Of a DNA stretch of 12,880 nucleotides, positions 1 through 5,969 are shown in pieces. The notes beneath the pieces are model-generated. The model made no database searches and was not told where the DNA came from. It was given only the letters and a program-made list of their open reading frames with translations. Origin of the DNA: CAWEEP01 sp963808125 (lineage in GTDB: Bacteria > Chloroflexota > Dormibacteria > Aeolococcales > Aeolococcaceae); the NCBI GenBank assembly GCA_963808125.1, contig CAWEEP010000034.1, positions 1-12,880 on the forward strand. Direction: 5' to 3'. Both the position numbers and the translations under genes were made by a program. The stretch's first letter is position 1; each line of letters starts with the position of its first letter.

Positions 1-388
1 CTCCACATCTTTGGTCCAGGAGAGCCTTTTGGTGAAGTGCCGGTTTTTGCGGGAAGCCCCATCCGGCGAAGCTGAAGCTCTGGAAAAGACCCGCATGTTT
101 TATTTTCCTCGCGAGGCTTTCGTTGGGTTGATCAAGTGGACTCCCTCCCTGGCTTTGAACATCCTTGGCGGTTTTCTCACCGTTTGCATCGATTTACTGC
201 CTTGGTTGAAGATTTGTCGCTCAAGGAAGTTCCGGGAAGATTCGCAGCCTACCTGTTTTACCTCAGTGACAAACAAAAAGGTAATGATGACTTGGCATTA
301 GAGATTACCAAAGTCCAGCTTTCAAGCCTTTTAGGTACTATTCCAGAGACGCTTTCACGCATACTTTCAAAGATGACTAAAGAAGGAC
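1..388 (+). pseudogene. Crp/Fnr-family transcription regulator fragment, frameshifted twice
   Basis: This is a piece of a cyclic-nucleotide-binding/helix-turn-helix regulator. Read through three frame segments it gives the end of the cNMP beta-barrel (HIFGPGEPFGEVPVFAG in frame 1), then EALEKTRMFYFPREAF and PSLALNILG in frame 2, then SHRLHRFTALVEDLSLKEV and the HTH segment (LSSLLGTIPETLSRILSKM) back in frame 1. The first shift, at about 58-68, is a +1 insertion. The second, at about 166-176, acts as a -1 deletion near a GGTTTT run. The N-terminus lies outside the window. The C-terminus stops after KMTKEG, where family members continue into the wing of the HTH. Base composition is far more AT-rich than everything after position 388. 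The family assignment is firm. Whether this is a decayed gene or a misjoined, error-containing read is open. Confidence 0.8.
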
Positions 389-900
389 GTGGAGGTGGTC
401 GATGCGGGGGTGCTCGGCGGGGACGCCGCATGCCCGCCGAGGTGCGTCGCCAGCACCGCCGCGGCAGCCAGGATCAGGACGAGAGCAGAGGCGGAGGCGA
501 TGACCGAGACCCGCCCCGACCACCGGTGGGCCGTCCCCGCCGGCGCCGGGACCGGGGCGGGCGTTGGCGCTGACGGTGCCGGGGGACGGGAGACAGGGGA
601 CGGTGCTGGGGCCGGTGCCGGTGGGGCAGCTGCGGCCGTGGCCGCGGCTGGGACTAGCTGGGACGGGCGGCCGGCCCGGAGCCGGGATCCGGAGGTTCGA
701 GGGACGCTGTCGGACCGCACCAGGGCGACCGTCAGACCCTCGGCGGAGGTGGTCAGGTCCAGGGACGGCTCCGGCGGGACGCCGGGGGCCGCCACTGCGG
801 GAGACGACGCCTGCCCCGGCATCACCCGCCGCCGCCGCGGAGGCGGCGCCGGGCCGCATCCACCGGGGGCGCCGCGGCAGCGGGGCTGCGCCACTACCAC
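367..900 (-). CDS. Proline-rich single-TM protein, C-terminus cut off by the junction
   Basis: Not a recognised family. The reading frame gives a cytoplasmic part of about 115-120 residues that becomes Ala/Pro-rich (PAPAPAPSPVSRPPAPSAP), then a clear membrane helix (VSVIASASALVLILAAAAVL), then a short Ser/Thr/Pro-rich outer segment (SPPSTPASTTSTS). The true coding sequence stops at about 389; the last few codons to the stop at 367-369 are read from foreign DNA. It is the last gene of the minus-strand phosphatase-FHA-kinase operon, 44 bases after the kinase stop, which suggests a membrane-anchored substrate or output of that kinase. The start is uncertain. GTG at 900 is used here, while ATG at 822 (MPGQASSP) is an alternative that drops a low-complexity Arg/Pro stretch. 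A purine-rich AGGAGGAGG lies at the kinase stop but too far upstream for either start. Confidence 0.55.
   Translation of the reverse strand: MVVAQPRCRGAPGGCGPAPPPRRRRVMPGQASSPAVAAPGVPPEPSLDLTTSAEGLTVALVRSDSVPRTSGSRLRAGRPSQLVPAAATAAAAPPAPAPAPSPVSRPPAPSAPTPAPVPAPAGTAHRWSGRVSVIASASALVLILAAAAVLATHLGGHAASPPSTPASTTSTSFFSHL
385..392. other. Abrupt composition junction that truncates genes on both sides
   Basis: At about 388 the sequence changes within a few bases from moderate GC with Crp/Fnr codons to extremely GC-rich DNA. The Crp/Fnr reading breaks off inside its HTH domain just before this point. The minus-strand membrane protein coming from the right loses its C-terminus at the same point. No terminal inverted repeat or target duplication is visible at the joint. 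The breakpoint is therefore a non-homologous join, either a real deletion or insertion boundary or an assembly or amplification chimera. Confidence 0.75.
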
Positions 901-944
901 CTGGGGCGAGCGGAGCCGGGTCCGCTCGTCCCTGCCTCCTCCTC

Positions 945-1847
945 CTAAGGCGTCCCCTCCGTCTCCGCGTCGAGCTTCTCGTCGAGCAGCACCAGCGGCG
1001 TGGGCGCCCAGCGCTCGGCGCGCTCGATCTCCTGGAGGGACCGGGCCAGGCTAAGCGCAGTGGAGGGCCGGTTCGCCGGGTCCTTGGACATCGCCTGGGC
1101 GAGCACCCGCTCCAGCGCCGCGGGCACGTCCTCGCGCCCGGTGTGGGGCGGGGGCTGCTCGCGGATCCGACGCATCATGGCGAACGAGGAGTTGTCGCCA
1201 CCCGGGATCTCGAAGGGGGAGCGGCCGACCAGCAGGTGCCACAGCGTGGCCCCGAGGGAGTAGATGTCCGAGCGCGCGTCGGCGGAGGCGGTGGCGAAGA
1301 CGACCTCCGGCGGCGACCAGGGGATCGACATGCCCTCGGCGCTGCCCGTCGTCTCGTCCTTTGTGGTGGCGATGCCGAAGTCGGTGAGACCGGGCTCGCC
1401 GTACTGGCTGGTGAGGATGTTGGCGGGCTTGATGTCACGGTGGAGGATGCCCGCCCGGTGCGCCGTCTCCACGGCGCACGCGATGCGCACGCCGATGGCC
1501 AGCACCTCCGGCACCGAGAGGCGCTCCAGCTTCGCGCGCGCCGCCAGGTTGCGCTGCGGGTAGTACTTCATGACCAGGTAGGGACGGCCGTCGTCGGTGA
1601 CCCCGGCGCGGAAGACCTGGACGATGTAGGGGTGGTCGGCCAGCGCCGCCATGGCGTTGGCCTCGGCGGTGAACCGCCGGCGCCCTTCGTCCGACAGTCC
1701 GCCGGCGGAGAGCACCTTAACGGCGACGCGCATGCGCGGCATCGCCTGCTCGTACAGGTAGACGTCGGCGTACCCGCCCGCCCCGATCTCCTTGACATGG
1801 GTCAGGCCGGCGAGCTCGGGGGCATCCCGGGAGGAGCGCGGGCTCAA
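945..1847 (-). CDS. Soluble Hanks-type Ser/Thr protein kinase
   Basis: A 300-residue kinase that phosphorylates Ser/Thr on partner proteins. Visible motifs are the glycine loop (IGAGGYADVY, 21-30), ATP-anchoring Lys44 in VAVKVL, an alpha-C Glu at about 62, the catalytic loop HRDIKPANIL (136-145) and DFG at 156-158. An activation loop with several Thr/Ser follows, then PPE (179-181) in place of APE, then DIYSLG. All catalytic residues are present. There is no PASTA domain or membrane helix; only about 30 residues follow the kinase fold, so it should be cytosolic. The start chosen is TTG at 1847: its codon overlaps the FHA stop (ATTGA) and is preceded by GAGGTGG at a suitable distance. The frame is open far upstream, but that reading is a shadow of the FHA domain. 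The coupling to the FHA gene and the PP2C upstream indicates a phospho-signalling operon. Confidence 0.93.
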   Translation of the reverse strand: MSPRSSRDAPELAGLTHVKEIGAGGYADVYLYEQAMPRMRVAVKVLSAGGLSDEGRRRFTAEANAMAALADHPYIVQVFRAGVTDDGRPYLVMKYYPQRNLAARAKLERLSVPEVLAIGVRIACAVETAHRAGILHRDIKPANILTSQYGEPGLTDFGIATTKDETTGSAEGMSIPWSPPEVVFATASADARSDIYSLGATLWHLLVGRSPFEIPGGDNSSFAMMRRIREQPPPHTGREDVPAALERVLAQAMSKDPANRPSTALSLARSLQEIERAERWAPTPLVLLDEKLDAETEGTP

Positions 1848-3572
1848 TCGACCACCTCGAAGCGGAAGGTGACCTCGTCGGCGAGCGAGACCGTGGTCCC
1901 CGGTTCGATGGGCGCCGGAGCGTCGGGACGGAGCCGTTCCGGCTCGCGGCCGGGGAGCGTCACCAGGGTGCCGTTGGTGGACTTCAGGTCGGTCACCAGC
2001 ACATGCCAGCCGTCCAGGCGGATCTCCAGGTGGTTGCGCGAGATGTCCTTGTCGGGACTGGGGATCTTGAAATGCGAGGTGCGGACGTTCGGCACCGACC
2101 AGCCGCGTCGTGCTCGGGCTGCGGCCCATCAGCACCCCACGGTCGAGGGTGATGACGTCGCCTGTGGACATCCTCAGCACCCCGAGCACCGGGCGGGGAA
2201 CCGTGACCGGCGCGTTGTCCGGAATCTCCGAATGGCAGACGCGACACTGGACCGCGTGGGCGGGGTTGGGATGCCCGCTCGGGCAATGGACGGCGTGCAC
2301 GGTGGGGCCGGGCCGGGGCAGCTCACCCGCCGCCGCGGCACGCAGCAGAAGTTTCTGCTGGACCTCGCGGCTGATGGTGAGCCCGTCGCTCTCGTCGTCG
2401 GCGGCTGCCAGGGTCGGCGCCGCGACCGAAGGTGGCGACGGAGGCGCGTCCTTCCGGGACGCTTGCCGGGGAGGCGCCCACGGCACGTGGTCGATGAGGC
2501 CGGCGCCAGAGGTCGGGGGCGGTGGGGGCGGCGGCGGTGGCGGCGCAGGCACCGGGGTGGGCAGCGACAGCGGAGGACCTGGTTCGGCCGGAGCGGCCTT
2601 CTCCTCGTCCGCCCGGAACTTCCGCGTCGTCGACAGCGAGATGGTCGTCGCGGGCGTCTCCGGTTCGTTCGGCGACGTCTCGTTCGACCGCGTGGGAATG
2701 TTGGCGGAGGGGGTGGCGGCGGCCGGCGCGGCGGGGCGACTTGGTTGCGTCTCCTTCACCGCAGCGGGCAGCTTGGGCTGGGAAGGCGGGGTCGCCGGCT
2801 TGAGACCGTGAGGCACCGATGCAGGGGTGGCAGGCGGCGCGGCGGGGCCGCTCGGTCCCATCTCCTTCGGGGTCCCGGCCGGCTTGGCCTCGGGGGAGGG
2901 CACCTCCTTCGCCGCGACGGGCAGCTTGGGTTCGGGAACAGGCGTCTGCGCGAGCGCCGGCGGCGTGCTGGGCTCGGGAGCGGTCGCCTCGCTGGGCGCC
3001 ACCGGGGTCTTGGCTGCCGGTGCCGGCGTCACGCTGACCGACGCAGGCGTCCTCGGTGCCACAGACACGATGTCGCGGGACGTCGCAGGCAACGGGTGGG
3101 CCCCGGTCCCCGGCTCGGCGCCGAAGCGGAGATGCAGCCGGCAGGCTCGCACCACCCCGGCCGAGAGGGGGAGGTCCTCACTCACGGCGGCAGCCTCCCC
3201 GATCAACTCCATCTCGCGCACGGAGTCCCCGCACGGGTACTCGACCCAGGTGCTGACGCCCGCCGCCGTCCGCTCCTTCGCCTCAGGGCCCGCCCCGATC
3301 CGCGCCGTCGCGCTGCCGCGGAGCACGACGGTCAGGCCTCGCTCCGTCGCGCTGGCGAGGGCGAGGTTGGGGATGCGCCGGAGCCCGATGCCGGCCAGAA
3401 CGCTGAGAACCTCCAGGTGGTCGGCGCCACGCTCGAGCAACCCCCAAAGCACATCGATCGCCTCATGTGTCTGGTCGAGGTCGGCGAGCACCCACATGCG
3501 GCGCCCGGCCACGGCCACCCACCCCCCGGGGACGTAGGAGGCCCTGACGGCGTCGGCCGGATCGGCGTTCAC
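1844..3572 (-). CDS. FHA-domain protein with zinc ribbon and long Pro/Ala-rich linker; frameshifted in the FHA domain
   Basis: A phosphothreonine-reader protein of about 575 residues once one frameshift is corrected. Order: N-terminal domain (1-150) containing GVSTWVEYP, which resembles the N-terminus of actinobacterial FHA proteins; a Pro/Ala/Thr-rich linker (about 151-430) including eleven consecutive prolines near 343-353; a zinc ribbon CPSGHPNPAHAVQCRVC (430-446); and an FHA domain starting near 463. The FHA half before the break carries GRSPS. The half after it, in the next frame (2095-1844), carries DISRNHLEI and STNGT, the phosphopeptide-binding residues, and ends VD. The shift lies at about 2096-2101 and looks like one extra base. 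No slippery heptamer is visible, so I read it as an error or mutation rather than programmed frameshifting. The GTG start at 3572 overlaps the PP2C stop (GTGA), and the stop overlaps the kinase TTG. Confidence 0.88.
2096..2104 (-). other. Frameshift site inside the FHA domain
   Basis: On the minus strand the frame reading GRSPSTTRLV must shift +1 here to continue as SVPNVRTSHFK, which completes the FHA fold. Removing a single G from the GGTCGG at this spot restores one open frame. Without the shift, the upstream frame runs on through the kinase gene in frame, but the stretch between GRSPSTTRLV and the kinase start is nonsense (QSRQGHLAQPPGD). Confidence 0.8.
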
Positions 3573-4351
3573 GGCGCCGCGGCCCCCCGCCGCGGTGACG
3601 TGTTCTCGTCGACGGGGGTGGCGCCGCCACCCGGCTGGCCGTCGACGACGATGACGGTGACGTTGTCGCGACCGCCCGCCTCCAGGGCGCGGTCCACCAG
3701 GGCCCGGGCCAGCCGCTGCGGGTCGACGATCTCCCGGGCCAGGGCGGCGATCTCGGTGTCGAGGAGCTCACCGGTGAGACCGTCGGAGCAGATGATGAAC
3801 CGCTCGCTCGCCTCGGGGGGAAAGATCCAGCAGTCGGCCTCGGGCGGCGGCTCGGTGCCCAGCGAGCGGGTCACGATGTGCCGGCGGCGATAGACGCGCG
3901 CCTCCTCGCGGCTCATCAGCCCGCTGGCCACCAGCTCCTGGGCCTCCGAATGGTCGGCGGTCAACTGTTGGAGCTCGTCACCCGAGAGGCGGTACACCCG
4001 GGAGTCGCCGATGTTGAAGGCCATCCAGTGCTCCGACCCGCCGGCGCGGACGACCACGAGGCCGGCGATGGTCGTCCCCATCCCCGCCCGTGCCCGGTCC
4101 TGCCTCGCCGCCTCCAGGATCGCCTGGTTGGCGCGGCTCACCGGTGCCAGCGCGTCGGTCACGCTCAGCCGCGCCGCCCCGGCCAGCACCGCGAACTCGT
4201 CGACGGCGATGCGGCTCGCCAGGTCCCCGGCGGCGTGCCCGCCCATCCCGTCGGCGACGATGAACACCGGCGGCTCGGCCACCATGCTGTCCTCGTTGAC
4301 CGCCCGCACGCGCCCCCGGTCGGAGACCGCCCCCCAGGCCGCCGCGATCAT
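3569..4351 (-). CDS. PP2C-family Ser/Thr protein phosphatase
   Basis: A 260-residue metal-dependent phosphatase of the PstP/PrpC type that reverses Ser/Thr phosphorylation. The PP2C motifs are all present: WGAVSDRGRVRAVNEDS (6-22), VADGMGG (32-38) with the metal-binding Asp, MGTTIAGLVV (91-100), NIGDSRVYR (113-121), ADHS (132-135), CSDGLTG (188-194) and GRDNVTVIVV (227-236). It is a bare catalytic domain with no membrane helix, unlike PstP of mycobacteria, so it should act in the cytosol. The ATG at 4351 starts the fold exactly where the family starts; an in-frame GTG at 4387 is possible but adds only unconserved residues. It is the first gene of the operon, and its TGA overlaps the GTG of the FHA gene. 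The partner kinase two genes down is its expected opposing activity. Confidence 0.93.
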   Translation of the reverse strand: MIAAAWGAVSDRGRVRAVNEDSMVAEPPVFIVADGMGGHAAGDLASRIAVDEFAVLAGAARLSVTDALAPVSRANQAILEAARQDRARAGMGTTIAGLVVVRAGGSEHWMAFNIGDSRVYRLSGDELQQLTADHSEAQELVASGLMSREEARVYRRRHIVTRSLGTEPPPEADCWIFPPEASERFIICSDGLTGELLDTEIAALAREIVDPQRLARALVDRALEAGGRDNVTVIVVDGQPGGGATPVDENTSPRRGAAAP

Positions 4352-4459
4352 GCCGCCGCCCGGTGATGAACGGAGGAAGGCGTGCACCGCCCGAGCCGCC
4401 TCGTGCCGAGGAGGATGCCGGGAGACTTCCCAAACCGAGCGAACGTCACGGGGTTCAAG

Positions 4460-4486
4460 ACAATACAACGGCCCGCGCCCCGTCAA
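4460..4486 (-). promoter_or_regulatory. Possible promoter of the phosphatase-FHA-kinase operon
   Basis: On the minus strand TTGACG (4486-4481) is followed after 15 bases by TATTGT (4465-4460), or after 17 bases by TTGTCT. This is the only AT-rich spot in the region upstream of the PP2C start and gives a 5' leader of about 100 bases. It lies back-to-back with the candidate promoter of the plus-strand hydrolase. The spacing is not ideal and no further support is visible. Confidence 0.35.
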
Positions 4487-4524
4487 CAGGACGGGTGCCG
4501 GTCGGCGCGCCCCCGTCGCTCCAT

Positions 4525-4530
4525 CAGAAT
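4525..4530 (+). promoter_or_regulatory. Candidate -10 box for a leaderless hydrolase transcript
   Basis: CAGAAT resembles a TANNNT -10 element and is followed by seven bases and then GTG at 4538. A transcript from it would begin at or within a base or two of the start codon. No Shine-Dalgarno sequence precedes that GTG, which fits leaderless initiation. Confidence 0.35.
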
Positions 4531-4537
4531 CTGGGCC

Positions 4538-5020
4538 GTGATCGTCAGCGCCCCCCTCGTCGTGGAGACGGCCGGCGCGCGGCTCATGGGCGAGCGGTGG
4601 CCAGGAGCCGATGGCGCGCCCGTGGCGGTCATCCTCCACTCCGCCGTCACCGACCGCCGGAGTTGGCGAGAGGTGGCGGCACGCCTCGCACCCCGCGTGG
4701 CAGTGATCACGTACGACCGCCGTGGCTTCGGCGAGACGGGCCCTGCCGCAGCCAGGTTCTCCCATCTGGATGACATCCTGGCCCTGCTCGACGCCGTGGC
4801 GGATGGCCCCGTGTGGCTGCTGGGCAACTCGGCCGGAGGCGGCCTCGCCCTGGACGCGGCCCTGGCCGAGCCCGACCGCGTGGCTGGATTGGTCCTCGTC
4901 GCCCCGGCGGTGAGCGGCGCTCCCGCCCCCACCCTCGACGCGGCGACGGAACGCCTCGTCAGTTTCGGTGAAGCGGCGCTGGCAACGGGCAGGCGGCGGT
5001 GGACGCCGCATCACAGGTGA
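4538..5020 (+). pseudogene. Alpha/beta hydrolase, C-terminal half lost
   Basis: The N-terminal part of an alpha/beta-hydrolase of the small esterase/peroxidase-like type. Visible features are the beta-strand and oxyanion region (VAVILHSAVTDRRSW), the strand and turn (VITYDRRGFGETGP), and the nucleophile elbow GNSAGG with Ser98, followed by LVLVAPAVSG. The recognisable hydrolase ends at about codon 149 (FGEAALATG). After that the frame runs into transposase DNA and stops at 5018-5020. Family members are about 250-280 residues, so the cap/C-terminal half with the catalytic Asp and His is missing and the product should be inactive. Start GTG 4538 is preferred because upstream in-frame codons have no family character and a -10-like CAGAAT sits seven bases before it. 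It is divergent from the phosphatase operon. Confidence 0.8.
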
Positions 5021-5475
5021 TCGTGGCGGCACGGCTGACCAACAGCGCCGCCGACTGCCCGCAACTGCTGGAGGTGGTGGCCGAGATCGAGGTCAACCTG
5101 GGTGGGCTGCCGAGGGAGCTCTCGGCGGACGCCGGCTACTGCTCGGAGGCCAATCTCGAGGCGCTGGAGGAAGCTCGGCGTCACCGCCTACGTGGCCACG
5201 GGGCGGATGCCGCGGAGCTACCGGTGCCCTCCGTCGCCGCGGGGCCGGATTCCGGTGGGGCTGACGCGTCGGGAGCGGATGAAGCGCAGGCTGATGACCA
5301 AGCGGGGGCGCGACCGTTACCGGTTGAGGCAGCAGGTGGTGGAGCCGGTGTTCGGACAGATCAAGAACAAGGGGCTGATCCGGATCTGGCTGCGCGGCGA
5401 GGGCAAGGCTGCGCACGAGTGGCTGCTCCACTGCACCGGGCACAACCTCAGCAAGCTGCACGGGCATGGGCCTGA
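4984..5475 (+). pseudogene. IS1182-like DDE transposase, C-terminal remnant with a frameshift
   Basis: The 3' part of a transposase of the IS1182 type, without its N-terminus. From about 4984 one frame reads NGQAAVDAASQVIVAARLTN and then LSADAGYCSEANLEALEE, containing a catalytic Asp. At about 5171 one extra base shifts the reading to the next frame, which continues LGVTAYVATGRM, then LTRRERMKRRL and VEPVFGQIK with the catalytic Glu, and ends near HNLSKLHGHG at about 5465. The loop after YVATGR is short for the family. The DNA is joined directly inside the hydrolase gene at 4972-4987 with no left inverted repeat or transposase start, so this is not a simple insertion. It is non-functional as it stands. 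The family call comes from motif memory and is fairly firm; the exact IS group is not. Confidence 0.8.
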
Positions 5476-5599
5476 TGGGCGGCCCCCGCCTGGCGCTGCC
5501 CCGTGCCTGGCCAGGGCGAACACCATGCAGCAGCGGCTCCCCAGCCCGGACCCCACGGCTGCATCTCCAGCTGCCCGGTCCCCTCCCGCTGGCCGGTCT

Positions 5600-5815
5600 C
5601 CCGCCTTCAAGCGTTACACACATCGGCGACGAACCCGTCCACCTCCTCATCGCCAACCGGAACGTGCGGGTTCTCGCCGACGACGGTTCCCTCCTCCGCC
5701 AGTTGACCCTGGACCCCTACCGGGACGACCAGCCCCGCGGCGTCCGGCGGGGCCGGCCTAAAGTCCACGATGTCGTGAGACAAGTGTCTGCGATGTCCGC
5801 CCCTGAGACATCACA
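5600..5815 (+). mobile_element. Right-end remnant of an IS481/IS3-type insertion sequence
   Basis: The frame from about 5610 reads THIGDEPVHLLIANRNVRVL and then DDGSLLRQLTLDP, with YRDDQP after it. This matches the C-terminal tail of integrase-core transposases of the IS481/IS3 superfamily, which typically end 'RVL..DG.LLR.LTLDP.RDYQP'. The DDE catalytic core is missing. About 50 bases further on, GATGTCGTGAGACAAG and then CCTGAGACATCACA resemble the terminal inverted repeat of IS481-type elements, so the element probably ends at about 5815. That is one base from the CCA end of the tRNA-Gly gene. Between 5475 and 5600 I see nothing recognisable. The transposase-tail call is fairly confident; the terminal-repeat call relies on memory and no matching left end is in the window. 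Confidence 0.6.
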
Positions 5816-5816
5816 G

Positions 5817-5893
5817 TGGAGCGGGAGACGGGACTTCGAACCCGCGACCCTTTGCTTGGGAAGCAAATGCTCTACCAGCTGAGCTACTCCCGC
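5817..5893 (-). tRNA. tRNA-Gly (anticodon CCC), CCA encoded, T-loop one base too long
   Basis: Folds as a complete cloverleaf on the minus strand: acceptor GCGGGAG/CTCCCGC, D-arm GCTC-AGCTGGTA-GAGC, anticodon arm TTTGC-TTCCCAA-GCAAA with anticodon CCC, variable loop GGGTC, and T-stem GCGGG/CCCGT. The discriminator base is U, as in bacterial glycine tRNAs, and CCA is encoded. One feature is abnormal: the T-loop is TTCGAAGT, eight bases instead of seven, so the conserved UUCRANY pattern is interrupted by one extra base. The identity is clear, but as written the tRNA would have a disturbed elbow. Confidence 0.92.
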
Positions 5894-5903
5894 GGGAGCG
5901 GCC

Positions 5904-5909
5904 AGTGTA
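5904..5909 (-). promoter_or_regulatory. -10 box of the tRNA-Gly gene
   Basis: TACACT on the minus strand lies ten bases upstream of the first base of the mature tRNA, so the primary transcript would carry a leader of only a few bases. A weak -35 candidate (GTCACA-like) lies about 20 bases upstream. Confidence 0.5.
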
Positions 5910-5969
5910 GCTCGGCGCTCGCCCGCCCCTGTGACGCAGCGGCCCCGCGCCGGTGCCCCCGGGCAGATG

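Noticed and set aside
945..3572. A single 875-residue FHA-kinase fusion protein
   Set aside because: The frame is open throughout, but between GRSPSTTRLV and the kinase start it has no FHA character, while the next frame gives a perfect FHA C-terminal half and its own stop overlapping a TTG start. Two genes with one frameshift explain the data better.
564..3893. Plus-strand open frame of 1109 codons opposite the signalling operon
   Set aside because: It is antisense to four genes with clear motifs, consists mainly of Arg/Gly-rich low-complexity sequence, and contains no domain. Long antisense open frames are expected in DNA this GC-rich.
945..4351. TerY-P-type (VWA/PP2C/kinase) stress triad
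   Set aside because: There is no von Willebrand A domain gene and the kinase has no C-terminal zinc ribbon. The reader here is an FHA protein.
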